Origin: Streptomyces sp. Je 1-332 | GTDB lineage: Bacteria; Actinomycetota; Actinomycetes; Streptomycetales; Streptomycetaceae | Reading direction: 5' to 3' | DNA length: 64,000 bases | Assembly (NCBI RefSeq): GCF_040730185.1 | Contig: NZ_CP160402.1 | Span: 930,001-994,000, forward strand | Part shown: positions 23,507 to 33,189 of the stretch, in pieces | Layout of the letters: every line of letters starts with the position of its first letter | Numbering within the stretch: the stretch's first letter is position 1 | Notes under the pieces: model-generated | Database searches by the model: none | What the model was told of the DNA's origin: nothing | The model's input: the letters and a program-made list of their open reading frames with translations, nothing else | Program-made: the position numbers and the translations under genes

Positions 23507-25009
23507 TTATCCTGTGACACCCCCAACATCACCGCTGATTTTCCTGCCGGACACCGTTGAGGCGACTGCTTCTGCCACTCCCGCCACCGCGGCCCGCGCA
23601 TCGTCCAGGAGCCGGGGGAAGCCCAGGAAGCCGTGGAACATCCCCGGGTGGTGCCGTCGCGTCACCGGGACCCCCGCCAGACGCAGCCTGTCCGCGTACG
23701 CGGCGCCCTCGTCGCACAGCGGGTCGCAGCCCGCGGTGACGATGTGCGCGGGCGGCAGCGCGGTGACGTCCGCGGTCAGCGGGGAGGCGTAGGGGTGGGC
23801 GCCGTCGCCGTCCGAGCCGAGGTACTGCTCCCAGAACCAGCGCAGGTGCGCGGCGGTGAGGAAGCAGCCGGTCGCGTTCGACCGGTACGAGCCGCTGCCC
23901 TGCCCCGCGTCGAGCATGGGGTAGATCAGCACCTGGAGCGCGACGCCTGGCCCTCGCCGGTCCCGCGCCATCAGGGCCGCCACGGTGGCGAGGCCTCCCC
24001 CGCTGCTGTCCCCGGCCGTCACCACGGCGTCCGGGTCGCCGCCGAGGCCGCCCGCCCGCGCCTCGGCCGCGGCCCAGCACAGGGCCGCGTAGGCGTCCTC
24101 GGCGGCTGCGGGGAAGCGGTGCTCGGGGGCGAGGCGGTAGGCGACGGAGACCACGACGGCCCCGGACTCCACGCAGAGGGTGCGGGCGGTGGCGTCGTGG
24201 GTGTCGAGGCCGCAGAGGGTGTAGCCGCCGCCGTGGAAGAAGACGACGGTGGGGCGGGGGCGTGTCCGCCCTGGTGGGCGGTAGACGCGTACGGGCAGGT
24301 CAGGAGCTCCTGCGGGGCCGGGGATGCGCAGGTCTCCGACGGCGCCCACCGTCGGCACGGCCTTCCCGGCGGAAGGCGTCGCGGCGAGGATACGGCGAGC
24401 CTCGGCCGCGTCCGTGACAGCGCCCCCGAGGTCGGGGAAGGCGGCACTGAGGGCGTCGACCAGTGGCCGCACCTCCGGGACGAGGCGGCCGCCGCGCGCG
24501 CTCGCTCCGGCCGCACTCGCTCCGGCCGTATTCGCGGCGCCCGTGCTCGCGGCGTCCGTGCTCCCGGGGTCCCTGCTCGCGGCGTGCGTGCTCGCGGGGT
24601 CCGTGCCCGCGGCGCCCGTGCCCGCGGCGCCCGTGCCCGCGGCGCCCGTGCCCGCGGGGTCCGTGCCCGCGGGGTCCGTGCCCGCGGGGTCCGTGCCCGC
24701 GGGGTCCGTGCTCGCGGCGTGCGCACTCGTGGCGCCCGTGCCCGCTGCGCCCGTGCCCGCGGGACCCGTGCCCGCGGCGTGCGAACTCGCGGCGCCAGTG
24801 CCCACGGCGTCCGTGCCCGCGGCGTCCGTGCCCCCGGCGCCCGTGCCCCCGGCGCCCGTGCCCGCGGCGCCCGTGCCCGCGGCGTGCGAACTCGCGGCGC
24901 CCGTGCCCCCGGCGCCCGTGCCCGCGGTGTGCGTCCCCGCCCCGGCCGTGCTCGCGGCGTGCAGGTGTGAGGCCGGTTCCCGGGCGTCGTCACCGCTCGC
25001 CGTCGTCAT
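23507..25009 (-). CDS. Hormone-sensitive-lipase family hydrolase with pentapeptide-repeat N terminus
   Basis: 500 aa from ATG 25009, which overlaps the stop of the upstream monooxygenase as ATGA. Residues about 175-500 are a complete alpha/beta hydrolase of the HSL group: oxyanion-hole HGGGY (259-263), nucleophile S335 in GDSSGGG, Asp429 in AGCDPLCDEG and His459 in GMFHGF. Residues about 16-170 are an unusual run of some 31 pentapeptides of the type A-A-G-T-G / A-G-T-D-P, absent from ordinary family members (about 310 aa). The segment should be disordered or an extended linker. The substrate is an unknown ester. Confidence 0.88.
   Translation of the reverse strand: MTTASGDDAREPASHLHAASTAGAGTHTAGTGAGGTGAASSHAAGTGAAGTGAGGTGAGGTDAAGTDAVGTGAASSHAAGTGPAGTGAAGTGATSAHAASTDPAGTDPAGTDPAGTDPAGTGAAGTGAAGTGAAGTDPASTHAASRDPGSTDAASTGAANTAGASAAGASARGGRLVPEVRPLVDALSAAFPDLGGAVTDAAEARRILAATPSAGKAVPTVGAVGDLRIPGPAGAPDLPVRVYRPPGRTRPRPTVVFFHGGGYTLCGLDTHDATARTLCVESGAVVVSVAYRLAPEHRFPAAAEDAYAALCWAAAEARAGGLGGDPDAVVTAGDSSGGGLATVAALMARDRRGPGVALQVLIYPMLDAGQGSGSYRSNATGCFLTAAHLRWFWEQYLGSDGDGAHPYASPLTADVTALPPAHIVTAGCDPLCDEGAAYADRLRLAGVPVTRRHHPGMFHGFLGFPRLLDDARAAVAGVAEAVASTVSGRKISGDVGGVTG
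24500..24964. repeat. 15-bp coding minisatellite (about 31 units)
   Basis: Degenerate tandem 15-mers of the type GCGCCCGTGCCCGCG run for about 465 bp inside the hydrolase gene and encode the A-A-G-T-G-type pentapeptides. Four identical AGTDP units lie side by side near residues 104-120, which suggests recent slippage or unequal exchange. Because the period is a multiple of three and GC-rich, all frames on both strands stay open here. Confidence 0.9.
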
Positions 25010-26136
25010 TCCGCCTCCTGGGCGCGGAAGTACGGGATGACCTTCTCGCCCCACTGCCGCAGGGTCTCCATGCAGGCCTCCTGCGGAACGGTGCCCATCT
25101 GGATGAGGCACATGATCTCGTCAGCCCCCGCGTCCCGGAGCCGTTCCACGTACGCGATGGCGTCGTCGGCGGTTCCATAGGCGTGCTCCGCGTTGAACGT
25201 GGCCGTGGAGGTGGGCCGGACCGGGATGTCGTGTTCGTGCAGCCGTGCGACGACCTGCTCGGCGGCCTCACGCATCGCCGCCGCCTCGTCGGCCCCCTCG
25301 TCCACGGCCTCGTCGGGGATGCCGGCGCCGCCGTACCAGTGCCCGATGGACTGCGCGAAGAACCGCTGGCCGCGGATGCCCACCCGCCGGGCCCTCTCGC
25401 GGTCGTCGAGCACGATGGTCGGACAGAGCACGGAGAAGTGGTCGTTCACGACGCTGGACACGAAGCGCTCGTCGCCGCGGGTCGCGATCGCCGTGTCGTA
25501 CGCCGTACGCATCTCGGCGATCGACTCGGGCCCCGCGAAGCCCATCACCAGCGCGCCGATGCCGAGTTCGGCGGCCTGGGTCAGGGTCTCGGTCCTGCTG
25601 CAGGCGAGGAAGAGCGGGGGGTGCGGGGTCTGCCGCGGCCGGGGCAGGATCGGGTGCGGGTCGATGTCGAGCAGAGCGCCGTGATGCTCCAGCTCCTCTT
25701 CCTGCCAGGCCTTGCCGATGATGTGCAGGGCTTCCTCGACCTCCTGGGTCGTTCGCTCCTTGTCGACGCCGCAGAGTGAGGTCTCCTGGAGCGTCCCCCC
25801 GCGACCCGCCCCCAGGTCGAGCCGTCCGCCGGACAGCAGGTCGAGCATGGCGGCGCGCTCGGCGACACGCGCCGGGTGGTTGAACTTGAACGGCATACAG
25901 ACCACGCCGTGCCCGATGCGGATGGTGCTGGTGCGCGCCGCGACCCAGGTCAGGAAGATCTCCGGGGCGCTCATGTGGGCGTACCACTTGAGGGAGTGGT
26001 GCTCGACGGCCCAGACCCGGTCGAACCCCATCTCCTCGGCCAGGACGGCCTGTTCGACGCTGTCATGGATGAGTTGATGCTCGCGCTCGACGGTGGGGTC
26101 GGCGAGCTGCGCTTCGAATATGACGGAGAACTTCAC
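25006..26136 (-). CDS. LLM class flavin-dependent oxidoreductase
   Basis: 376 aa from GTG 26136 with AGGAGG 5 nt upstream; the open frame continues upstream but that sequence is not family-like. It is a bacterial luciferase-like monooxygenase: EQAVLAEEMGFDRVWAVEHHS, VAARTSTIRIGHGVVCMPFKFNHPARVAERAAMLDLLSGGR and LDLGAGRG are standard family segments. It uses FMNH2 or F420H2; the substrate is unknown. Its stop overlaps the start of the HSL-family hydrolase gene, so the two are translationally coupled and may act in sequence (for example Baeyer-Villiger-type oxidation, then ester hydrolysis; inference). Confidence 0.92.
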   Translation of the reverse strand: MKFSVIFEAQLADPTVEREHQLIHDSVEQAVLAEEMGFDRVWAVEHHSLKWYAHMSAPEIFLTWVAARTSTIRIGHGVVCMPFKFNHPARVAERAAMLDLLSGGRLDLGAGRGGTLQETSLCGVDKERTTQEVEEALHIIGKAWQEEELEHHGALLDIDPHPILPRPRQTPHPPLFLACSRTETLTQAAELGIGALVMGFAGPESIAEMRTAYDTAIATRGDERFVSSVVNDHFSVLCPTIVLDDRERARRVGIRGQRFFAQSIGHWYGGAGIPDEAVDEGADEAAAMREAAEQVVARLHEHDIPVRPTSTATFNAEHAYGTADDAIAYVERLRDAGADEIMCLIQMGTVPQEACMETLRQWGEKVIPYFRAQEAE

Positions 26137-26366
26137 GTGCCCTCCTGCGAGTTGAGCCGCTACGGAACGGCCTCCCTTGTTTCGATTAGCCATATGACTA
26201 GTCGTCAGGTGCAGAAGTAGCAAGGGCTTCGGGCACTCCTCCCCGGGCGCGCCGCACGCCGCACAAAACGGAGGGAGCATCCGGTCAGGGTGGCCGCCGC
26301 CGGGACCGAGCGCGGCGGGGCCGGGCTGCGTAGCCTTTGTCACAGCGAGAGGGAGAGGAGTTCCGC

Positions 26367-26912
26367 ATGACTCCGAAGCAGCCGAAGACCGAGCTCGACG
26401 CCCGTTACAGCTCCGCGCTCAACCCGCGCCCGGGAGCGGAGGACGTCACCGCCACCGACTGGGCCGAGGCCCAGCGCAGGATGCGTGCCGCCGAGATCTT
26501 CTGGATCACCACGGTCCGGCCGGACGGCAGGCTGCACGTCACGCCGCTGATCGCCGCCTGGCATGACGGGGCGCTGCACTTCAGTTCCGGGCAGGGCGAG
26601 CAGAAGGTGAAGAACCTGGCCGGCAACGCCCACTGCGTACTCACCACAGGGCACAACTCCCTCTCCGAGGGACTCGACATCGTGGTCGAGGGCACGGCCG
26701 AGCGGGTAACGGATCCGGCGCGGCAGGAGGCGGTCATCACCGCCTTCGAGGCGCAGTACCAAGACCACATCACCTCGCCGGAGGGGGTCTTTCACGGCTT
26801 CGGCGACAACATCCGCACGGGCGACGACCTGCTCTTCGCGGTGGCGCCCGGCACGGCGTACGGCTTCGGGCACGACGGCCAGGTGTTCAGCCACACCCGC
26901 TACACCTTCTAG
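26367..26912 (+). CDS. Pyridoxamine 5'-phosphate oxidase-fold protein
   Basis: 181 aa from ATG 26367 with GAGAGGAG upstream. The FMN/F420-binding split-barrel pattern is present: AAEIFWITTVRPDGRLHVTPLIAAWHDGALHFSSG, KVKNLAGNAHCVLTTG and LDIVVEGTAERVTDPARQEAV. The length and ending (DDLLFAVAPGTAYGFGHDG then SHTRYTF) fit actinobacterial PNPOx-like proteins of unknown or F420-linked function rather than true PdxH. A strong terminator follows at 26920-26946. Confidence 0.88.
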   Translation: MTPKQPKTELDARYSSALNPRPGAEDVTATDWAEAQRRMRAAEIFWITTVRPDGRLHVTPLIAAWHDGALHFSSGQGEQKVKNLAGNAHCVLTTGHNSLSEGLDIVVEGTAERVTDPARQEAVITAFEAQYQDHITSPEGVFHGFGDNIRTGDDLLFAVAPGTAYGFGHDGQVFSHTRYTF

Positions 26913-26919
26913 CGGGGCA

Positions 26920-26946
26920 GGGGCCCGCACCTTGGGTGCGGGCCCC
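26920..26946. terminator. Bidirectional hairpin terminator
   Basis: Perfect 12-bp arms GGGGCCCGCACC (26920-26931) and GGTGCGGGCCCC (26935-26946) with a TTG loop lie between the convergent PNPOx-like (+) and TerB (-) genes. Confidence 0.88.
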
Positions 26947-26982
26947 CTGAGTCCGGACTTCAGAGTCCGATGACGGTGAACC

Positions 26983-27549
26983 TCAGAGGCCGAACTCCTG
27001 CGGCGAGAGGCCGAGCGCCGCGCACGCCTCGCGCAGGACCTGCTCCTCGGCCGGGGCGATGTACCCGTCCGCGCCCGCGACGACGAAGCCGGTCTGGATC
27101 ACCGCCTTGGCCTCCATCGGCTTCTTCGCCGCCTTGGCGATCTCCTGCATGACCTCGGTCCTGCCCTGCTGGAAGTTGAACGACAGCTGGTCCACGTGCT
27201 TGTTGAACCGCTGCTGCAACTGCTCCGGCGGGAAGTTCTTCAGAACGTCGTTCTGCAGGATCAGCGACTCCACGTGCTGGCGCTCCGCCGGGTCGACGGA
27301 GCCGTCGGCCGCGGCGACAAGGGCGCACATGGCCATGCTGGCGTCCCGGTAGGCACCGCTCTTGAGCTCCGTCTTGAGGGAGGCGAGCTGGGACTTGAGC
27401 ACGCCCACGAGCTGCGCCTTCGATCCTCCTCCGGACCCTGACCCCGACCCCGATCCCGGCCCCGGGCGTCCTTGACCGCCGGAGCTCCGTGCCCCCTGCG
27501 ACTGCTGCAGACCCTTGGCCTGGTCCTTGATCCGGTCCCACATCGCCAT
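26983..27549 (-). CDS. TerB family tellurite-resistance-type protein
   Basis: 188 aa from ATG 27549 (GAGG 8 nt upstream); GTG 27558 would add MAR. N-terminal MWDRIKDQAKGLQQSQG is followed by a Gly/Ser-rich linker (about 20-43) and a TerB alpha-helical domain: YRDASMAMCALVAAADGSVDPAERQ and VIQTGFVVAGADGYIAPAEEQVL, each with the acidic DG-x-hydrophobic-x-P-x-E loop that binds metal in TerB relatives. TerB works with TerD-type proteins in stress and tellurite responses. No other ter gene is nearby. Confidence 0.92.
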   Translation of the reverse strand: MAMWDRIKDQAKGLQQSQGARSSGGQGRPGPGSGSGSGSGGGSKAQLVGVLKSQLASLKTELKSGAYRDASMAMCALVAAADGSVDPAERQHVESLILQNDVLKNFPPEQLQQRFNKHVDQLSFNFQQGRTEVMQEIAKAAKKPMEAKAVIQTGFVVAGADGYIAPAEEQVLREACAALGLSPQEFGL

Positions 27550-27701
27550 CCGTGCCACCTCGACTGCCTGTTAGCTCGTCCGCGCGCGTTCCACGCGTCC
27601 TCCTGCCAACGCCTCCCCGCCCCTCGAAGTTCCGTTGCCGGCGCCGGTCGCCCTGAGAGAATCATCGGCACGCCGGAACCCCTCAGCCGTCAGGAGCCCC
27701 C

Positions 27702-28049
27702 GTGTCGATCCGCCGCGCCATGCCCGACATCCGCACCGAGGCCATGGAGGAGAGCCGGGACTTCTACGGCCTGCTGGGATTCGAGGAGGTCATGAACCTC
27801 GGCTGGGTGATGACACTCGGCTCCCCCTCCAACCCCACGGCCCAAGTCACCTTCATGAGCCACGACAAGACCGCGCCCGTCGTGCCCGACATGAGTGTCG
27901 AGGTCGATGACGTGGACGCCGTCTACGCGGCGGTGCGCGAGAGTGGCGCGGAGATCGTGCATCCCTTGCGGGACGAGGAGTGGGGGGTGCGCCGCTTCTT
28001 CGTGCGTGATCCCAATGGGCGGGTCATCAATGTGGTGAGTCATCGGTGA
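27702..28049 (+). CDS. VOC/glyoxalase-bleomycin resistance fold protein
   Basis: 115 aa from GTG 27702, preceded by AGGAG. One vicinal-oxygen-chelate unit: EESRDFYGLLGFEEVMNLGWVMTLGS, then VEVDDVDAVYAAVRESGAEIVHPLRDEEWGVRRFFVRDPNGRVINVV. Single-module VOC proteins dimerise and include antibiotic-sequestering and metal-dependent enzymes. The substrate cannot be assigned. A terminator follows at 28086-28111. Confidence 0.9.
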   Translation: MSIRRAMPDIRTEAMEESRDFYGLLGFEEVMNLGWVMTLGSPSNPTAQVTFMSHDKTAPVVPDMSVEVDDVDAVYAAVRESGAEIVHPLRDEEWGVRRFFVRDPNGRVINVVSHR

Positions 28050-28085
28050 GCCCGCCGTACTGGGTACGACGCCAGACATGACAAA

Positions 28086-28111
28086 GGCAAGGAGTGTTCG
28101 AACTCCTTGCC
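28086..28111 (+). terminator. Hairpin terminator after VOC gene
   Basis: Arms GGCAAGGAGT (28086-28095) and ACTCCTTGCC (28102-28111) flank GTTCGA and are followed by an AT-rich stretch (ACTCTTAACTTATAA). This should insulate the rox promoter from upstream transcription. Confidence 0.82.
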
Positions 28112-28119
28112 ACTCTTAA

Positions 28120-29670
<1,551 letters not shown>

Positions 29671-29683
29671 GGCCGTACGAGCC

Positions 29684-30832
29684 TCAGCCGACCTGCGTGT
29701 GGAACTGCACGAGGCGCTGATGTACGAGGTTCGCCGTGCCGCGCTGACGGCCCGGCACGCGGCGTCGCAACGCGACCAGGGACGGGCCGAGTTCGCGGAC
29801 GGTGGCCGGGTCGCGGACCTGCTCCCACTGGTGGTGTGCCAGGTCCGCGGCGGCCTCGACGTCAGGGTTGTCGGGGGCCTGGCCCGCCGTGATCCTGGTG
29901 GAGACCACCGCGAGCCAGATCGCGCAGCTGCGTCCCGGGTCCTTCGCGAAGATCGCCAGATGTCCGCGGACCTCCATCCAGTGCACCACCTCGGGCGAGG
30001 ACGCCCCGTACGTACGCAGTGCCTCCTGCTCCCAGGCCGCCGCCATGGCCGCGGCCTCGCCGTGCCGTCCCGCCTCCACAGCCTTGGTGATGGCCGCGTG
30101 CGGGTCCGCGCCGGCGGTCCGCGGCGCCGTGGAAGGCTTCGCACCGGGGGCGACGGCGGGGTCGGTGGACAGCAGCACGATGCCGGACGCGCTCTCCTCC
30201 ATGGTCTGAGCGGCGACGTGCTGGTGCAGGTCGGGCAGCGGTGGCCGGTGACCGCTGCGCAACACCGTCGCCAGGGCCTTCATGTACGAGGGCGCCGCGA
30301 CGGCACGCCGACCGGGCGGCGGCGCGATCCGTCCGTACAGCGCGACGCCCGGCCCCACGTCCAGGGGGCGCTGCGCCAGCTGCTGCCAGCTTTCCGTGTC
30401 GGCGTGCAGGTCGGCGATGACGGTCGTCCTGCCCGGCGGGCGCAGCCGCAGCTCCTGGGCGATCCAGTGCCAGGGGAAGCCGGTGTAGCGCACCGTCGCC
30501 GCCGTGGTCCGCGCGAGCGCCACGTGCTGGAGCCGCTGGCGGCGGTCGAGGTGCAACTGCCCGACCAGGTACACCGTCAGAGGCCCCGGCGCCATCGCCG
30601 CCGCACGCAGCCGCGTGAGCACGGTCTGCGGATCGAGCGGGTCCGCGAGCTCCACGACACTCGCGGTCGCGGTACCGGCGAGCACCGCCGGCGACACCGC
30701 GGCGAGCACGGGCAGCACGGAAGCCGCGTCCACGATTCGGGCCTTGCCGACCGGCGCGGCCGCGATCAGCAGCGCGGTCCCCGGCACCGTCCCCTCCCCA
30801 TCAGTCACCAGAGCACCGTATCCGCTGCTCAC
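29684..30832 (-). CDS. Conserved hypothetical: degenerate caspase-like fold plus helical repeats
   Basis: 382 aa, function unknown. Residues about 1-180 alternate hydrophobic strands and helices in a caspase/peptidase-C14-like order: GTALLIAAAPVGKARIVDA, then LTVYLVGQLHLDRRQ where active caspases have the GHG histidine, then TTVIADLHAD where they have the D-x-C cysteine, then GVALYGRIAPPP. Both catalytic residues are missing, so it would be a pseudo-enzyme (inference). Residues about 245-375 look like helical TPR-type repeats (AITKAVEAGRHGEAAAMAAAWEQEALRTYG). There is no signal peptide. It converges on rox with a 13-nt gap and lies near the NTPase/binding-protein pair. Confidence 0.6.
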   Translation of the reverse strand: MSSGYGALVTDGEGTVPGTALLIAAAPVGKARIVDAASVLPVLAAVSPAVLAGTATASVVELADPLDPQTVLTRLRAAAMAPGPLTVYLVGQLHLDRRQRLQHVALARTTAATVRYTGFPWHWIAQELRLRPPGRTTVIADLHADTESWQQLAQRPLDVGPGVALYGRIAPPPGRRAVAAPSYMKALATVLRSGHRPPLPDLHQHVAAQTMEESASGIVLLSTDPAVAPGAKPSTAPRTAGADPHAAITKAVEAGRHGEAAAMAAAWEQEALRTYGASSPEVVHWMEVRGHLAIFAKDPGRSCAIWLAVVSTRITAGQAPDNPDVEAAADLAHHQWEQVRDPATVRELGPSLVALRRRVPGRQRGTANLVHQRLVQFHTQVG

Positions 30833-30957
30833 CCGTGCGGCGTCCGGTGGTCACCAATTCACGCGGTCGACGATGAGTTCGCGAGTGTACGGCGGTCAAC
30901 AACCCCGTGACCGCGATGATGAACGCCGACCGGCACATACTCACCAGGAGACTCGAC

Positions 30958-31530
30958 ATGCGTACGTTGATCAGCACTGCCTTCGTCTCCCTCGACGGTG
31001 TCGTGGAGGCCCCGGGCGGCGAGCCCGGTTACCGCAACTCCGGCTGGACCTTCAAGGACATGGAGTTCCTGCCGGAGGCGTACGAGATCAAGGGCCGGGA
31101 GCAGCAGGAGGCCACCGCGATGCTGTTCGGCCGGGTCAGCTACGAGGCGTTCAGCCCGGTCTGGCCGGGCATGGAGGAGTTCTCCGAGTACAAGGACATG
31201 CCGAAGTACGTCGTCTCCGGCACCCTCACCGAGGACAAGTTGGTCTCCGGCTGGGGCGAGCAGACGATCCTGCGGTCGCTGGACGAGGTCGCCGCCCTGA
31301 AGGAGACCGAGGGAGGCCCGATCATCATGCACGGCAGCGCCACCCTGAACCGGAACCTCTCGGACGCGGGCCTGATCAACCGTTACCACCTGCTCGTCTT
31401 CCCACTGCTGCTCGGCGCGGGCAAGCGCCTGTTCAGCGACACGGACAAGGACACGCAGAAGCTGCGGCTCGTAGAGCACGAGGCCTACGCCAACGGCATG
31501 CAGAAGAACGTCTTCGACGTCGTCCGCTGA
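30958..31530 (+). CDS. Dihydrofolate reductase/RibD C-terminal-like reductase
   Basis: 190 aa from ATG 30958 with AGGAG upstream; an upstream in-frame extension is rejected for lack of a ribosome site. The RibD-C fold reads MRTLISTAFVSLDGVVEAPGG, ATAMLFGRVSYEAFSPVWPG, KYVVSGTLTEDKL, GPIIMHGSATLNRNLSDAGL and LLLGAGKRLFSD. It is an NADPH-dependent reductase-like family, common in Streptomyces, of unassigned substrate. It converges on the binding-protein gene with a 17-nt gap. Confidence 0.92.
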   Translation: MRTLISTAFVSLDGVVEAPGGEPGYRNSGWTFKDMEFLPEAYEIKGREQQEATAMLFGRVSYEAFSPVWPGMEEFSEYKDMPKYVVSGTLTEDKLVSGWGEQTILRSLDEVAALKETEGGPIIMHGSATLNRNLSDAGLINRYHLLVFPLLLGAGKRLFSDTDKDTQKLRLVEHEAYANGMQKNVFDVVR

Positions 31531-31547
31531 GGTAGCGCCGCCGGCCA

Positions 31548-33185
31548 CTATCCGCCCCGTACGACACAGTCCTCCGGCTGGGGCTCGCCCGTGGGCCAGG
31601 CGAGGCCGATGAAGTCCAGGGTCCCCGGACCCTCCTTCGTGCCGGGTTTCAGGGCCACGACCGCCAGGGGCTTGTCGTACGGGTTGCCTGCCTTGGTGAG
31701 GCAGATGCGGCCGCTCGTGCCGTCCACGCGGTTCTTCGACTGCATCGTGGCCCAGCGGTTGCCCACCTGTTCGGCGGAGGGGACCGCCGCGCCGGTGGGC
31801 TTCGCGCCGCGGATCGCCTCGACCGCGGTGCGCACCCCGTCGTGCACCATCATGGTGCGGGAGTCGCCCAGTTGTACGTCGCCGATCTCCCGGCCCGCCG
31901 ACTTCAGCGCGGTGATCGTCCGCTCCAGTCGGCTGAGCTCGGCCAGCGGGTCGCGCAAGTAGCCGGGGGCCTTCGACTCGGGGGGCTTCTTGCCTGTCCG
32001 GTCCTCCACGCCCTGCTGCCACTTGCCTATTTCGGTGCTCCAGGAATCGGGGTGAGCCGGCGCCGCGTACTGCACCGTCAAGCGGGGTTTGCCGGAGCTG
32101 TCGCGCAGTTCTGCCCAGTCCTCGTCGGTCATCCGGTTGTTCAGCGAGGCCGCGTCCGAGCCGGAGACCACGGTGAACTTCCGGTCCTCGCACGCCTCCT
32201 TGGCCAGGCGCTTGAGGAACAGCCGAAGGTGAGTGGAGCGGCCGGCGAAGTAGACCGTGTCCGCACCCGAGTTGCAGATCGTGTTGACCGTCGGCCTGAA
32301 CTGGTTGTCCACGTCGCCCGGGTCCGCGACTCCGGGCGACGTGAAGGTCATGTCGTCCGGGCCCGCGGGTCCGTCCTCCGGAAGCCCCTGGAAGGCGCGG
32401 GCCAGTGAGCGGACGTACGGGTCGGGGCGGGTGTCGCGGACCAGGACGGTCTGGCGGTCCTTGCGGCTGCCGTTGTAGTCGGCCAGCGCACGAGCCTGTT
32501 CCTCGTTGGTGGGGATGATGCGGGCAAGCCCCTTGAAGTCGTACGTCCCGTCCTTGCTCTCCTGGTTGGCGAGCGTGCTCGCCGAGGCCCGCGCCACGAG
32601 CACCGGCACCTGCTGCTCGGTGAGGCTGCGCACGGCCTCCTTGGTTTCGTCGAGGGAGAGGTTGAACCCGGTCACCGCGCGCAGGTTGTCCCGGTCGGAG
32701 CGGGCCATCCGCACCAGATCGGGCACCACTTCGCCCTGCCGGGCGTAGTCCTTGCCGGGGTTGGCCAGGACGAGGCGCACCGCCGGCTTCCCCGGCTCCC
32801 TGTTGAGGCGGTACTGCGCCAGGAACGCGCCCTGCAGTTCGCTGCGCAGCTGACGCCGCTCGGCCTTCGAGTCGGGCTGCAGCGGGAGCATCATCGCCAC
32901 GGTGACGTGCGGCTGTTCGTCGATGCGGCGGTTCTCCTCGGCGATCCTGGCCGCGACCGGCGCGATCTCCGGCTCCCCGAAGTCGTAGCCGGAGCCGTTG
33001 ATGCCTATGCACTCGCCGCCGGACTCGGTGACGCCGTCGGCGCAGTTGTCCGCGTCCTCGTTCAGTTTCGAGACGAGGGCGTACGCCCCGACGGCGAGGA
33101 GAGCCGCCAGGGTGCAGGTGAAGATCTTCTTCAGCAGCGTGTTCCACAGGTGCTCGTGCAGCCAGTCGGCGGTGGTCCGGAACAT
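31548..33185 (-). CDS. Membrane-anchored type 1 periplasmic-binding-fold protein
   Basis: 545 aa. A single hydrophobic segment (about residues 20-38, IFTCTLAALLAVGAYALV) follows a short cytoplasmic N terminus; no lipobox is seen, so it is an anchored type II protein with its bulk outside. Residues about 80-400 resemble branched-chain-amino-acid-type (PBP1) binding proteins: VTVAMMLPLQPDSKA, AVRLVLANPGKDYA, VTGFNLSLDETKEAVRSL, VPVLVARAS and ADTVYFAGRSTHLRLFLKRL. The tail (SGRICLTKAGNPYDKPLAVVAL) is extra. No ABC permease or ATPase gene is present. It starts 4 nt after the stop of the P-loop NTPase gene, so sensing for that protein is more likely than transport (inference). Confidence 0.75.
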   Translation of the reverse strand: MFRTTADWLHEHLWNTLLKKIFTCTLAALLAVGAYALVSKLNEDADNCADGVTESGGECIGINGSGYDFGEPEIAPVAARIAEENRRIDEQPHVTVAMMLPLQPDSKAERRQLRSELQGAFLAQYRLNREPGKPAVRLVLANPGKDYARQGEVVPDLVRMARSDRDNLRAVTGFNLSLDETKEAVRSLTEQQVPVLVARASASTLANQESKDGTYDFKGLARIIPTNEEQARALADYNGSRKDRQTVLVRDTRPDPYVRSLARAFQGLPEDGPAGPDDMTFTSPGVADPGDVDNQFRPTVNTICNSGADTVYFAGRSTHLRLFLKRLAKEACEDRKFTVVSGSDAASLNNRMTDEDWAELRDSSGKPRLTVQYAAPAHPDSWSTEIGKWQQGVEDRTGKKPPESKAPGYLRDPLAELSRLERTITALKSAGREIGDVQLGDSRTMMVHDGVRTAVEAIRGAKPTGAAVPSAEQVGNRWATMQSKNRVDGTSGRICLTKAGNPYDKPLAVVALKPGTKEGPGTLDFIGLAWPTGEPQPEDCVVRGG

Positions 33186-33189
33186 CCCC

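Noticed and set aside
24463..25779. Plus-strand frames across the pentapeptide repeat (VPAAP and RPCPRR translations)
   Set aside because: A 15-bp GC-rich repeat keeps every frame open. Only the minus-strand frame joins to a complete hydrolase and has a coupled start.
28081..28115. tRNA T-arm-like sequence GGAGTGTTCGAACTCC
   Set aside because: The loop has only 6 nt, there is no acceptor, D or anticodon arm around it, and it fits a simple terminator hairpin after the VOC gene. No tRNA or att site is supported.
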